Assembly: GCA_040219935.1 (NCBI GenBank)
Contig: JAVJUA010000063.1
Coordinates: forward strand, 186,001-250,000
Reading direction: 5' to 3'
DNA: 64,000 bases
Source: UBA7803 sp040219935
GTDB taxonomy: Bacteria > Pseudomonadota > Gammaproteobacteria > Pseudomonadales > Azotimanducaceae
Shown here: piece by piece, positions 15,813 through 26,163 of the stretch
Numbering within the stretch: position 1 is the first letter of the stretch
Layout of the letters: every line of letters begins with the position of its first letter
The notes under the pieces: generated by a model
Database searches by the model: none
Told to the model about the DNA's origin: nothing
What the model saw: only the letters and a program-made list of their open reading frames with translations
Translations under genes and position numbers: made by a program

Positions 15813-18800
15813 ATGTTCTATCTGTACCACCACCACGACCTGACGCGCCTCGCCGAGGTGCTGTCGATGCTGCGGCGGGTGCAGGCGGCGTCGCCGCTGT
15901 GGCCAGACCGGGTGCTGGTGCCGAACGCGGGGCTGGGGCGCTGGCTGAAGATGCACCTGGCCGAGCGCGACGGCGTCGCCGCCAACATCGAGGCGCTGCT
16001 GCCGGCGCCGTTCTTCTGGGACACGATCGCCGACAGCCTGCCCGGCGGGCGGCCCGACAGCTCCGCCTACCGCCGCGAGAACCTGCGCTGGCACCTGTAT
16101 GCGCACCTGCCGGCGCTGGCGGCCGAGGTGCCGGCGGTGGCCGGATACCTCGGCGACCCGCCGGGGGAGCTGGCGCGCTGGCAACTCGCCGAACGCCTGG
16201 CCGATCTGTTCGACAGCTACCTCATCTACCGCCGCGAGATGCTGCTGGCCTGGGAGCGCGGCGCCGAGGAAGCGGACCCGCCCGGTAGTTGGCAGGCACC
16301 GCTGTGGCGAGCGCTCACTTCGCGGCTGGGCCCCGACCACCGGGCACGCCTGCTGGGCGAGCTGATCCGCCGCATCGAGCGCGGCGACGCCGTCGACACC
16401 GGCCGCTGGCCCGAGCGCCTGTACTGCTTCGCGCTCGGCAACCTGCCGCCCGACTACCTGCGCCTGCTCTACGCGCTGGGGCGCACGCGCGACGTGCACT
16501 TCTTCATGCACAACCCCAGCGACGGCTACTGGGGCGACATCGAAAAGCGGCCGCTGGCGCTGTCGGTGGCGCTCGACGCCGAGCCGCTGCCGGGGGAGGA
16601 AACCGTTGACGACGGTCATCCGCTGCTGGCCGGGTTCGGCTACGCCGCCCGCGACTTCCTGCGCCTGGTGTACTCCGACGAGTTCGCCGGCATGCGCGAG
16701 CTCGAGCTCGGCCCGGCGCTCGACTACGCCCCCCCCGGCGACGACACCCTGCTGCACCGCCTGCAGAGCGGCGTGATCCGCATGGACGCGACGCCCAACG
16801 ACGCCGGCCTCGCCCCCGGCGACCGCTCTTTCCAGGTGCACGCCTGCCACGGCGTGCTGCGCGAGGTGCAGGTGCTGCACGACCAGCTCCTCGACCTGCT
16901 CGCCGCCGACCCGAACCTGCAGCCGCGCGACATCATCGTCATGACCCCGGACGTGGCCGCGTTCGCGCCGGCAATCGAGGCCGTCTTCGGAGCGGCCGCA
17001 GGTGCGGCCGATGGCGCCGCGGCGATCCCGTTCAACCTCTCCGACCAGCCGCGTCGCGGCACCCACCCCATCGTCCAGACCTTCCGGGCCCTCGTCGACC
17101 TGCCGCTGTGGCGGTGGACGGCCAGCGAGCTGGTGCGCCTCACCGCCGTGCCCGCGGTGATGCGCCGCTACGACCTGGACGACGCCGACGTCGACAATGT
17201 GCGCCGCTGGATCGACGCCGCCGGCATCCGCTGGGGCCTGGACGCCGACCATCGGGCCGCCGCCGGCGCCGGCCACTGGGCGCAGAACTCCTGGGCGTTC
17301 GGCCTCGACCGGCTGCTGGCCGGGGTGGCCGTTTCCGACCCCGAGGCCCTGATCGACGGCGTCTCCCCGATGGTGGAGCTGGAAGGCGGCGCCACCGCCG
17401 CGCTCGGCCAGCTGTGGCTCTTGATCGACCGCCTGAAGCGCTGGCGCGCCGAGCTGCCGCAGCCGGCCACCGCCGCCGCCTGGCGCGAGCGCCTGAACGC
17501 GCTGGCCGCCGATCTCTTCGCCGTCGACGCCCGCGACCGCGACGAGCAGGCGGCGCTGGCCACCGTCAACGAGGCCCTGGCCGTGCTCGGCACCGCCGCC
17601 CAGGCGCTGGGCGAGGTGCCGCTGTCGTGGCAGGCCGTGCGCGAGATCGTCGACGCCGAGCTGGAAGGCACCGGCGCCCGCCAGCCGTTCCTGGCCGGCG
17701 GTGTCACCTTCTGCGGCCTGGTGCCGCTGCGCACCGTGCCGTTCAAGGTGGTGTGCCTGCTCGGCATGAACGACGGCGCCTTTCCGCGCCGCGACCGCGA
17801 CCGCGCTATCAATCTGATATTGCAGCGCCCGCGCCTGGGCGATCACAGCGTGCGCGACGACGACCGGCTGCTGCTCTTGCAGTGGCTGATGTCGGCCGGC
17901 GACGTCTTCTACCTGAGCTACACCGGCCAGGACACCCAGAGCGGCGAAGACCTGACGCCGTCCATCGCCGTCTCCGAGCTGCTCGACTTCGTGGCCCGCA
18001 ACCAGTTCGCCGGCGTCGACCCGAAGGCGGCGCGCGCGCGCCTGGTCACCCGCCAGCCCATGCAGCCGTTCAGCCCGCGCTACTTCCGCGGCGGTGAAGC
18101 CCCCCGGGTGTTCACCTTCCGCGCCGCCTGGCAGCCGGGGGCGCTGGCCATGTTCCGCGAGCGCGGCGACGCCGTGCCCATGCTCGACGGCAGCCACCGG
18201 CCCGGCGAGCCGCTGGCCCAGATCGGCCTCGACGAGCTGAAGCGCTTCTTCGATCACCCGGCCCGCTACTTCCTGCGCGACGTGCTGCAGATCGATCTGG
18301 AGGTGGCCAGCGCCACCCAGGCCGACGACGAGCCCCTGGCCCTGGCGCGGCTCGACGAGTACGCCCTGCGCCGGCGCCTGTTTGCGTCGGCCCGGGCCGG
18401 CGGCCCGCTGCCGGACGCGGTGCCGGAACGCATCCGCGCCCAGGGCCTGCTGCCGCCGCCGCCGCTGGACGCCGAGCCCTACGCCAAGGCGGCGGGCGAG
18501 CTGAACCGCCTGCTGGACGTCTGGCAGCGGCTGCGCGCCGACCTGGCCGTCGACGCCGTGCCCGTAGACGTGGCCCTGCCCTGCGGCCTGCGGCTGGTGG
18601 GCCGGCTCGGTGACGTGCGGGCCGACGGCGCGCCGCTGGGGGCGCCGTTCGACGAGGCCGGGCGCGGCCTGCGCCGCGTGGAGGCGCGCCGCTTCGGCGC
18701 CCGGCCCCTGTTCGGCCACTGGATCGACCTCCTGGCCCTGGCCGCCGGCGGCGAGGCCAGCCTGGTGTGCGCCGGCTTCGACGGCGACGGCGCCCTCGAC

Positions 18801-19196
18801 CTGCGCGCGGCCCGGGTCACGCCGGCCGAGGCCGTGGGCCACCTGAACACCCTGGCCGAGGCCTACCTGGAAGGCCAGCAGCGGCCGCTGTGCTTCCTGC
18901 CCGACCTGGCCGAGAGCTACCTGGAAGCGGTCGAAGGCGAGCGGCCGCGGCCGCCGGCCGAGGCGCTGGCGCGGCTGAACGACAAGCTCACCGACGGCTT
19001 CCACCCCCACTGGGCCGCGGGCGACGTCTGGTTTCAGCGGGTGCTGGCCGGCGGCGACGCGCCGCTGGGCGCCGACCCCGACGCCAGCGAGTTCTGCGCG
19101 CTGGCCACCACCCTGCTGCGGCCCATGACCCTGGCGGTGGCCGCCATCGACGGCGAGGCGTGGCTGGCCGGCGCCGACGGGGAGGGCGGCCCGTGA
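15813..19196 (+). CDS. recC: Exodeoxyribonuclease V gamma subunit RecC
   Basis: A 1127-residue subunit of the RecBCD helicase-nuclease that recognises Chi and splits the duplex ahead of RecB and RecD; E. coli RecC has 1122 residues. The opening MFYLYHHHDLTRLAEVL and the segments VLVPNAGLGRWLKMHLAE, YCFALGNLPPDYLRLLYAL and LLGMNDGAFPR are typical. Family knowledge places an inactive helicase-like core in the first half and an inactive nuclease-like fold in the last part. The start is the first ATG of the conserved sequence; the open frame before it is longer but not conserved. It overlaps recB by 4 bp. Confidence 0.95.
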   Translation: MFYLYHHHDLTRLAEVLSMLRRVQAASPLWPDRVLVPNAGLGRWLKMHLAERDGVAANIEALLPAPFFWDTIADSLPGGRPDSSAYRRENLRWHLYAHLPALAAEVPAVAGYLGDPPGELARWQLAERLADLFDSYLIYRREMLLAWERGAEEADPPGSWQAPLWRALTSRLGPDHRARLLGELIRRIERGDAVDTGRWPERLYCFALGNLPPDYLRLLYALGRTRDVHFFMHNPSDGYWGDIEKRPLALSVALDAEPLPGEETVDDGHPLLAGFGYAARDFLRLVYSDEFAGMRELELGPALDYAPPGDDTLLHRLQSGVIRMDATPNDAGLAPGDRSFQVHACHGVLREVQVLHDQLLDLLAADPNLQPRDIIVMTPDVAAFAPAIEAVFGAAAGAADGAAAIPFNLSDQPRRGTHPIVQTFRALVDLPLWRWTASELVRLTAVPAVMRRYDLDDADVDNVRRWIDAAGIRWGLDADHRAAAGAGHWAQNSWAFGLDRLLAGVAVSDPEALIDGVSPMVELEGGATAALGQLWLLIDRLKRWRAELPQPATAAAWRERLNALAADLFAVDARDRDEQAALATVNEALAVLGTAAQALGEVPLSWQAVREIVDAELEGTGARQPFLAGGVTFCGLVPLRTVPFKVVCLLGMNDGAFPRRDRDRAINLILQRPRLGDHSVRDDDRLLLLQWLMSAGDVFYLSYTGQDTQSGEDLTPSIAVSELLDFVARNQFAGVDPKAARARLVTRQPMQPFSPRYFRGGEAPRVFTFRAAWQPGALAMFRERGDAVPMLDGSHRPGEPLAQIGLDELKRFFDHPARYFLRDVLQIDLEVASATQADDEPLALARLDEYALRRRLFASARAGGPLPDAVPERIRAQGLLPPPPLDAEPYAKAAGELNRLLDVWQRLRADLAVDAVPVDVALPCGLRLVGRLGDVRADGAPLGAPFDEAGRGLRRVEARRFGARPLFGHWIDLLALAAGGEASLVCAGFDGDGALDLRAARVTPAEAVGHLNTLAEAYLEGQQRPLCFLPDLAESYLEAVEGERPRPPAEALARLNDKLTDGFHPHWAAGDVWFQRVLAGGDAPLGADPDASEFCALATTLLRPMTLAVAAIDGEAWLAGADGEGGP

Positions 19197-22100
19197 CCCG
19201 GCCCGCCTTCGAGCTCACCGCCTTTCCCCTCGACGGCATCCGCCTGATCGAGGCCAGCGCCGGCACCGGCAAAACCTTCAGCCTGGCCGGCCTGTTCCTG
19301 CGCCTGCTGGTGGAGCAGCGCGTCGACGTGGCCGAGATTCTGGTGATGACGTTTACCCGGGCGGCCACCCAGGAGCTGCGCGAGCGCATCCGCGCCCGCC
19401 TCGAGCGCGCCGGCCGCATCGCCGCCGACCCGGCCGAGGCGCGGCCCGGCAACGTCGAAGACGACCTCTGCGTCACCCTCATCGACCGGGCGGTGGCGAA
19501 GGGGGAGGCGCGCACGGCCATCGCCCGGCGCCTGCGCGCGGCCGCCGCCCGCATGGACGACGCCGCCATCAGCACCATCCACGGCTTCGCCCAGGCCGCC
19601 GCCCGGGAGAACGCCTTCGACTCCGGCCTGCCCTTCGACCGTGGCACCCAGGTGGACGACCGCGCGGTGCAGCGCGAGAGCGTGGCCGACTACTGGCGCA
19701 GCCAGGTGCTCGGCCGTCCGCCGGGTCAGGCCCAGGCCTTCGTCGCGCGCTGGCCGACGCCCAAGCGCCTGGAAGCCGACCTGGCGCCCGCGCTCACCCG
19801 GCCCCACGTAGCGCTGTGGTCGCCGCCCGCGGACGACCTCGCCACCCTCAGCGACCGGGCCCACGCGCTGTGGGCGGAAGAGCACGACGCGCTGCGCCAC
19901 CTGCTTACCGACGCCGCCGATAACGGCCGGTTGCTCAAGAGCGGCGATCTTCACAAGGCGCTGGACACCGCCGGCGGCGTCGACGCGCTGCTGGCGGCGC
20001 TGGACGCGGCGCTGGCCGGCACCGCCGCCGGCATCCCCCTGCTGCCGGCCTGGCTGGCCGAGCTCGGCACCGACGCCGGCGTGGCCAAGCACGTGCAGAA
20101 GAAAGCCCTGGCCGCCGTGCGCCCCCAGGATCTGGCACTGGTGCTGGCCCTGGCCGCCCTGGCGCCGGTGGCGCAGCTCGAGGCGATCCGCCACGCCCTG
20201 CACGCCGTGCGCCAGAGCATCCGCGCCCGCAAGCGCGACGGCCGCCAGTTCAGCTTCGCCGACATGATCGAGGCCCTGCACGAGGCCGTGCTCGACTCCC
20301 AGCGCGGCCTGGCCCTGGCCGACGCCCTGCACCGCACCTGGCCCTACGCCCTGGTGGACGAGTTCCAGGACACCGACCCGCTGCAGTACGACATCCTGCG
20401 CGCGGTGTATCACGGCCGCGAGCGCGGCGCGCTGCTCCTGATCGGCGACCCCAAGCAGGCCATCTATGGCTTTCGCGGCGGTGACGTCTACGCCTATCTG
20501 CAGGCGGCCCGCGACGCCGCCGGCGGTTACGACCTCGACACCAACTACCGCTCCACCCAGCCCGTGCTCGACGGCATCGCCGCCCTGTTCCTCGGCCCGG
20601 CCCAGGGCACCGAGCCGGGCCCGTTCCTGGTGCCCGGCATCGACTTCCACGAGGTGACAAGCGGTCGCACCGACGGCGACGTGATCATCGAGCACGGCGG
20701 CGCGCCGCTGCCGGCGGTGACCGCCTGGGCCGTGGGCGGCGACGGCCTGAAGACGGGGCAGGGCAAGCGGCTGCTGCGCGAGGCCACGGTGAGCGAGATC
20801 TGCGCCCTGCTCGACCCCGCCAACGGCGCCCGGGTGCGCCGGGCCGACGGCGGCGACGGCCCGGTGCAGCCCAACCACATCGCCGTGCTGGTCAACACCA
20901 ACGCCGAGGCCGCCGAGGTGCAGCGGGCGCTGGCCCGGCGCGGCGTCGCCGCCGTGTGCCTGCAGCGCGCCACCGTGTTCCAGAGCGCCGAGGCGCGTGA
21001 CCTTCTGTACCTGCTGCGCGCGGCCGACAGCGCCGCCCGGCCCGAGACCATGCGCGCCGCGCTCGGCACTCAGCTCATCGGCTGGCGGCTGGCCGAGCTG
21101 CTGGCGCTCGACGCCGACGAGGCGCGCTGGCATGCCGAGGCCGCCCGCTTCCAGAACGCCCACGAGACCTGGCGCACGCGCGGCGTGCTGGCCATGCTGG
21201 AGCCGTTCCTGCAGACGGCGGCCGAGCGCATCCTGGCGCTGGGCGACGGCGAGCGGCGCATGACCAACTACCTGCAGCTCGCCGAGCTGCTGGCCGAGGC
21301 GGAGGCCGAGACCTTCGGCTTCGCCGGCCTGATGCGCTGGCTCGCCGAGCAGATCGAGGCCGAGGACGAAGCCGCCGGCGCCGAGAACCGCCAGCTCCGC
21401 CTGGAATCCGACGACGCCCTGGTGCGCATCGCCACCATCCACGCCGTGAAGGGCCTGCAGTACCCCATCGTGTTCGTGCCGTTCACGCCGTCCATGGGCC
21501 CGTCGCGGGCGCCGTCGGCGCCGTGGATCTTTCACGACGCCGACGGCCGCGCCTGGCTCGACCCCGGCGTCGCCGCCGGCGGCCACCAGGCCGAGGCCAG
21601 CCGCGAGGCCCGGGCGGAGTCGCTGCGGCTCTTGTACGTGGCGCTCACCCGCGCCGAGCAGGCCGTGTATCTCGGCTGGGGCGTGATCAACGGCGCCGCG
21701 AACTCGCCGCTCGCCTGGCTGCTGCACGCGGGCGACAGCGCCGACGTCGACCGGGTGTTCGCCGGCAATGCCAAGGCGCCCGCCTGGCTGAACGAAGCGA
21801 CCATATTCGCGCGGCTGCAGGAGTGGGCCGACCGGGCCCGCGGCGCCGTGGCCGTGAAGGCGCCGCCCCGGCCGCTCGCCGACGACTTCCGCGCCGCCGC
21901 CGCAGCGGCCCCCGACGGCCACGCCCGCACCGACCTGCCGGCGCCGCGCAGCGAGTGGTCGGTGTTCAGCTTCTCGCGGCTGGTGGCGGGCGGGCGCGCC
22001 CGGGTGCCCGGCGCCGCCGCCGACGACGAGAGCGCCGACCCGCTGCCCGAGCTGCGCCCCGCCACCGGCGCCATCGCCCTGCAGGGGCCCGCTTTCGGCA

Positions 22101-22825
22101 CCGCCGTGCACGGGCTGCTGGAAGCCGTCGACCCGGCCGCCTGGCCGGCCCCCGACGCCGCCGTCGAGGACGCCCATCGCTCACTCGCCGCCTGGCACCT
22201 GCAGCACGCCGGCCTGCCGCTCGGCAGCGGCGCCGACCGCGCGGTCCTGCTCGACAACGTCTGCCGGCTGGTGGCGCGCACGCTGCACACGCCGCTGCCA
22301 CACATCGGCCCCCTGGCCCGGGTGCCCGCCGCGCGGCGGCTGGTGGAGATGGAGTTCTTCCTCGCCCTCGGCGGCGAGCGGGTGGGCCGTATCCTCGGGC
22401 TGCTGAACGACCACGGCTACGCCGTCACCCTGCCGCCGGAGCGCGCCGCGCGGGCGCTGCACGGCCTGATGCAGGGCTTCATCGACCTCACCGTCGAGGC
22501 CGACGGTCGCTACTGGGTGGTGGACTACAAGACCAACCGCCTCGGCGAGCGGGCCGCCGACTACGGCCGCGACGCCCTGGCCCACGCCGTGCGCCACGGC
22601 AGCTACGACCTGCAGTACCTGATCTACCTGGTGGCCCTGCACCGCCACCTCGGCCGGGCGCTGCCCGACTACGACCCGGCACGCCATCTGGGTGGCGCCC
22701 AGTACCTGTTCCTGCGCGGCCTCGACGGCACCAGCGCCGACACCGGCGTGTTCGTCGACACCCCGGACCCCGACTTCATCGTCGCGTTGGACGACCTGTT
22801 TCTCGGTCGGAGCGCGGCCGCATGA
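19193..22825 (+). CDS. recB: Exodeoxyribonuclease V beta subunit RecB
   Basis: A 1210-residue 3'-5' helicase and nuclease subunit of RecBCD; E. coli RecB has 1180. The GTG start overlaps the recC stop (GTGA). Helicase motifs include IEASAGTGKTFSLAG (Walker A), LVMTFTRAATQEL, YALVDEFQDTDPLQY (II), LIGDPKQAIYGFRGGD (III) and ATIHAVKGLQYPIVF (V). The C-terminal nuclease domain shows GFIDLTVEADGRYWVVDYKTN, with the active-site Asp, Asp and Lys. It degrades linear duplex DNA until Chi and then loads RecA. It ends with an ATGA overlap into recD. Confidence 0.95.
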   Translation: MTRPAFELTAFPLDGIRLIEASAGTGKTFSLAGLFLRLLVEQRVDVAEILVMTFTRAATQELRERIRARLERAGRIAADPAEARPGNVEDDLCVTLIDRAVAKGEARTAIARRLRAAAARMDDAAISTIHGFAQAAARENAFDSGLPFDRGTQVDDRAVQRESVADYWRSQVLGRPPGQAQAFVARWPTPKRLEADLAPALTRPHVALWSPPADDLATLSDRAHALWAEEHDALRHLLTDAADNGRLLKSGDLHKALDTAGGVDALLAALDAALAGTAAGIPLLPAWLAELGTDAGVAKHVQKKALAAVRPQDLALVLALAALAPVAQLEAIRHALHAVRQSIRARKRDGRQFSFADMIEALHEAVLDSQRGLALADALHRTWPYALVDEFQDTDPLQYDILRAVYHGRERGALLLIGDPKQAIYGFRGGDVYAYLQAARDAAGGYDLDTNYRSTQPVLDGIAALFLGPAQGTEPGPFLVPGIDFHEVTSGRTDGDVIIEHGGAPLPAVTAWAVGGDGLKTGQGKRLLREATVSEICALLDPANGARVRRADGGDGPVQPNHIAVLVNTNAEAAEVQRALARRGVAAVCLQRATVFQSAEARDLLYLLRAADSAARPETMRAALGTQLIGWRLAELLALDADEARWHAEAARFQNAHETWRTRGVLAMLEPFLQTAAERILALGDGERRMTNYLQLAELLAEAEAETFGFAGLMRWLAEQIEAEDEAAGAENRQLRLESDDALVRIATIHAVKGLQYPIVFVPFTPSMGPSRAPSAPWIFHDADGRAWLDPGVAAGGHQAEASREARAESLRLLYVALTRAEQAVYLGWGVINGAANSPLAWLLHAGDSADVDRVFAGNAKAPAWLNEATIFARLQEWADRARGAVAVKAPPRPLADDFRAAAAAAPDGHARTDLPAPRSEWSVFSFSRLVAGGRARVPGAAADDESADPLPELRPATGAIALQGPAFGTAVHGLLEAVDPAAWPAPDAAVEDAHRSLAAWHLQHAGLPLGSGADRAVLLDNVCRLVARTLHTPLPHIGPLARVPAARRLVEMEFFLALGGERVGRILGLLNDHGYAVTLPPERAARALHGLMQGFIDLTVEADGRYWVVDYKTNRLGERAADYGRDALAHAVRHGSYDLQYLIYLVALHRHLGRALPDYDPARHLGGAQYLFLRGLDGTSADTGVFVDTPDPDFIVALDDLFLGRSAAA

Positions 22826-24630
22826 GCGCCCTGATCGACACCCTGCGCCGGGCCGTGGCCGACGCCCGCGCCCAGCCGCTGGAGCTGGCGCTGGCCGACT
22901 GGGGTGCCCGCCACGGCGCCGACGACGCGGTGGCGCTGGCGTTTGCGCTGGCCGCCCGCGCCGTCGCCGAGGGCCATAGCTGCCTGGTGCTGGCGGACGA
23001 CGGCCCCACGCTGCCCGGCGCCGACGCCCCCTGGTGCACGGCCGACGCGTTCCTCGCCGCCCTCGACGACAGCCCCCTGGTGGGCGGCCCCGGCGAGGCC
23101 GCGCCCCTCATCCTCGACCACGGCCGGCTGTACCTGCAGCGCTATTGGGCCTACGAGACCTGCCTCGCCGCGCGCCTCAAAGCGCTGATCGCGGCGCCGC
23201 CCGGCGCGGTCGACACTGCCCGGCTCGGCCCCGACGGCGGCCTGTTCGACTACGGCTGGGTGCAGCCGGGCGAGACCAACTGGCAGGCGGTGGCCGCCGC
23301 CGTGGCGCTGCGCCACCGCTTCTGCGTGATCTCCGGCGGCCCCGGCACCGGCAAGACCTACACGGTGCTGCGCCTGATCCGCCTGCTGCTGGCCGCCGCC
23401 GAGGCCGCCGGCGAGCCGCCGCCGGTGATCCGCCTCGCCGCCCCCACCGGCAAGGCCGCGGCGCGGATGATGGAATCGATTCGCGCTGGGCTCGCCGCGC
23501 TGCCCGATGGCGACGCGCTGCGCGCGCACCTGCCGGAGAAGGCGTCGACCCTGCATCGGCTGCTGGGCCTCGGCTTCGGCTCGGTGCTGCCGCGCCACGA
23601 CCGCGACAACCCGCTGGCCGCCGACGTGGTGATCGTCGACGAGGCCTCCATGGTCGACCTGCCGCTGATGGCCAAGCTCGCCGACGCCGTGCCCGACGAC
23701 GGCCGCCTGGTGCTGCTCGGCGACCGCTACCAGCTCGCCTCGGTGGAGTCGGGCTCGGTGCTGGCCGAGCTCTGCACCGCCGCCGGCGTCAACGCCTTCA
23801 GCGACGCGCAGCGCCAGGCCCTGGCGCCGCTGGTGCCCGCCGCCGGCGCCGAACCCGCGCCGTCGCCGCTGGCCGACCACGTGGTCACCCTGCAGACCAG
23901 CCACCGCTTCCGCCCCGAGAGCGCCATCGGCCGCCTGGCCGCCGCCGTGAACGCCGGCGACGCCGACGCCGCCATCGCGGTCGGCCGCGAAGGTGACAGC
24001 GCGGTCGAGCTGCACCTCGATGGCACCCCCGATCTCGACGCCCTGGCCGCCACGCTCGCCGATGCTTACGAGCCCATCTTCGACGCCGAAACGCCGGAGG
24101 CAGCCCTGGCCGCGCTCGACACCGTGCGCCTGCTCACCGCCACCCGCGTCGGCCCCAGCGGTGCCCTGGCCATGAACCAGCGCATCTTCGAGCACCTGGC
24201 CCGCCGCCGCGGCCTCGACGCGCTGCAGCGCTGGTACCACGGCCGCCCGGTGATTGTTCTACACAACGACTACCGGGTGGGCTTGTTCAACGGCGATACC
24301 GGGGTATGTTTTGCGGGTGACGACGGCCATCTGCGGGTGTGGTTCCGCACCGAGACCGGGCTGCAGTCGCTGCTGCCCTCGGCCGTGCCCGCCCACGAGA
24401 CGGCCTATGCCATGACGGTGCACAAGAGCCAGGGCTCGGAGTTCGAGCGGGTGTGGCTGCTGCTGCCGGAGGGGGAGAGTGCGGTGTTGTCGAGGGAGTT
24501 GGTTTACACGGGGGTGACGAGGGGGAGGGGGCGAACGAGCATTTGGGGGCAGGATGGCGTGTTTCGTTTTTCAGTGGAAAGGGTGATCGGGAGGACTTCG
24601 GCGTTGCGAGTTCGCCTGACTAGTGCGTAG
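22822..24630 (+). CDS. recD: Exodeoxyribonuclease V alpha subunit RecD
   Basis: A 602-residue 5'-3' SF1B helicase subunit of RecBCD; E. coli RecD has 608. Walker A is in VISGGPGTGKTYTVLRLIR, motif II in VVIVDEASMVDLPLM, motif III in LVLLGDRYQLASVESGS and motif V/VI in AYAMTVHKSQGSEFERV and VYTGVTRGR. Start and stop overlap indicate a single recC-recB-recD transcript. The last 100 bp have more G/A bias than the rest, and composition drops right after the stop, where the variable island begins. Confidence 0.95.
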   Translation: MSALIDTLRRAVADARAQPLELALADWGARHGADDAVALAFALAARAVAEGHSCLVLADDGPTLPGADAPWCTADAFLAALDDSPLVGGPGEAAPLILDHGRLYLQRYWAYETCLAARLKALIAAPPGAVDTARLGPDGGLFDYGWVQPGETNWQAVAAAVALRHRFCVISGGPGTGKTYTVLRLIRLLLAAAEAAGEPPPVIRLAAPTGKAAARMMESIRAGLAALPDGDALRAHLPEKASTLHRLLGLGFGSVLPRHDRDNPLAADVVIVDEASMVDLPLMAKLADAVPDDGRLVLLGDRYQLASVESGSVLAELCTAAGVNAFSDAQRQALAPLVPAAGAEPAPSPLADHVVTLQTSHRFRPESAIGRLAAAVNAGDADAAIAVGREGDSAVELHLDGTPDLDALAATLADAYEPIFDAETPEAALAALDTVRLLTATRVGPSGALAMNQRIFEHLARRRGLDALQRWYHGRPVIVLHNDYRVGLFNGDTGVCFAGDDGHLRVWFRTETGLQSLLPSAVPAHETAYAMTVHKSQGSEFERVWLLLPEGESAVLSRELVYTGVTRGRGRTSIWGQDGVFRFSVERVIGRTSALRVRLTSA

Positions 24631-24965
24631 TGTTCGTCGTGATCTTTACTGTCATGGAAGCCGCAGTCCGGATTGCTCAATGCCGTGCATGCGCATTCGG
24701 CGCGCAACCTCAATGGCGGTTCCGGTTTGGCCGACTCAGCCCAGCGGGCACCGCATGGGCGTAGAGCGAACGGGAGCGTATGGACGCGACGCGGTGAAGC
24801 CGAGCTTCAGGACATCGACGTACGCTGTCTTGGATAATCTGCTGGTGCCAAGAAGCGGATGGTCGCCGAGGCCAGGATTGACCTCTACTTTGGGCGGCAT
24901 CCGGCCGAAGTGTGCCGTCCGCCGCGACGCAACTTAGTATCTGCTTTGCGGCGCCTCAATCCAAC
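24631..24965. other. Gap after recD with no recognisable gene; left edge of low-GC island
   Basis: These 335 bp contain no open frame that I recognise. A 36-codon ORF at 24859-24969 lacks similarity I can see and overlaps the next gene's end. Base composition changes from the very GC-rich recD to a more balanced one here. That makes it the probable left boundary of the imported block. No direct repeat or integrase was found. Confidence 0.4.
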
Positions 24966-25955
24966 TTAACCCGCCACAGACCGAAGTCTCGAAACAAGCT
25001 CATCAATTCCAACGACGGAGACATCGTCGGTTCCGATTCCAACCGGTGCCCTCCGATTTGTGACAAGAATGACGTGGTCCACTTCAGGATGTCGAGATAG
25101 GCGTGTTAAGGAGCTAATCGCCCTCTTCATCACGCCAATCGGCAAAGAGCCAGCCCAGCTTTTGGCTTCCACCGCTATCCTCTTATCATTCAGAGTAACG
25201 ATGAAGTCAGGTACATAACGCATATCGCCTTGGATGAAATTGGCTTCCGTTTCAAATTCCAATCCAGACTGCTGGAGAACCTTCGCCACCTCAGCTTCAA
25301 ACTGCGAGGCCGCTAGGAGAGCCGAGTGGCGGGACTCCAGTGCGGGTAGATCTCGACTGCGGCGAAAGGTCGTGATCGCGGCCAGGATAGCGAGGCTCCC
25401 TACAAGAACCCCAAGCACGCTAGACAGCAATTCCGGCCCCATCCGCACAGCGTTAGAGTCTCTGAACACTGTGATCAGTACAGAAGTAACAGCGCCCAAG
25501 GCGGAAGCTGACAGTGCCAATGCCGTGACAGTTTTGAAGCGATCTTTGGTATTGATCGAGATCTCTCGAAACTCCTCAAAGGTCGTTGATAGGGGCTGCT
25601 TCTCAAGTTCATCGATGCAGTGTTGCAGCCTCGACTCTACGTCGACGCGCTGCTCAGGTAGGAGTAGATCGCTGTCGAATACGTCAGTGAAAAGAGTGTT
25701 GAGAATCTGCTCTTCCGAATAGAGATCGCCCGTCGGAACCCGAAATTCCCTCGCCTTCCCTTCGATCACTCGGGAAATGTCTTTCGTTGAGGGCGCGTAC
25801 TTCTCCAACACCATACGGCGGAGAATTGAGCGTCGAATCGCATCATTGGCATTCCTCGCGCGCTCCCTTCTTGCGCCAATTGTCTGTCGATAGGTAAAGA
25901 GGAATAGCGTCGTGGAGACGAATATCCCGATTCCAGTCTGTATGTAGCCGTCCAC
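24966..25955 (-). CDS. Membrane-anchored PD-(D/E)XK nuclease-like protein
   Basis: A 329-residue protein, family not named. A hydrophobic helix lies at about residues 6-22 (IQTGIGIFVSTTLFLF). A charged region follows, then two more helices at about 142-163 and 175-195. The last 115 residues carry a restriction-endonuclease-type core: YVPDFIVTLNDKRIAVEAKSW, giving the Asp-(x)n-Glu-x-Lys active site (D250, E263, K265). It should cut DNA or RNA at the inner membrane. Composition is low-GC, like its neighbours. It is the last gene of a minus-strand trio with the protease and the ATPase, separated from the protease by 208 bp. Confidence 0.75.
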   Translation of the reverse strand: MDGYIQTGIGIFVSTTLFLFTYRQTIGARRERARNANDAIRRSILRRMVLEKYAPSTKDISRVIEGKAREFRVPTGDLYSEEQILNTLFTDVFDSDLLLPEQRVDVESRLQHCIDELEKQPLSTTFEEFREISINTKDRFKTVTALALSASALGAVTSVLITVFRDSNAVRMGPELLSSVLGVLVGSLAILAAITTFRRSRDLPALESRHSALLAASQFEAEVAKVLQQSGLEFETEANFIQGDMRYVPDFIVTLNDKRIAVEAKSWAGSLPIGVMKRAISSLTRLSRHPEVDHVILVTNRRAPVGIGTDDVSVVGIDELVSRLRSVAG

Positions 25956-26163
25956 AAGCCAGCCTTGTCGATTAGTGTTCTAGTCTTGCCAGCGCTCAGG
26001 CAGCCCTCGATTGGCCTGGGCCAGCCTCATTGCTAGACGATCACCTTCTGCTAGACCGGTTGCACCCTGATTCTCCTCATGAACAAGGGCATCGATTTAG
26101 GCTCTATGGAAAGGCCCCCAACGTATTTGTATATGCGTACTAGACTTCCGTTCCTCTTTTTCT

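Noticed and set aside
15723..19010. Very long open frame on the minus strand opposite recC
   Set aside because: It is a shadow of the GC-rich recC codons (third-position G/C removes stops). The translation is low-complexity Gly/Gln/Val/Arg-rich and has no domain motifs.
19034..22177. Long minus-strand frame opposite recB
   Set aside because: Same shadow effect; the recB frame has all helicase and nuclease motifs.
24859..24969. 36-codon frame in the gap after recD
   Set aside because: No recognisable similarity or ribosome-binding site, and it overlaps the next gene's end.
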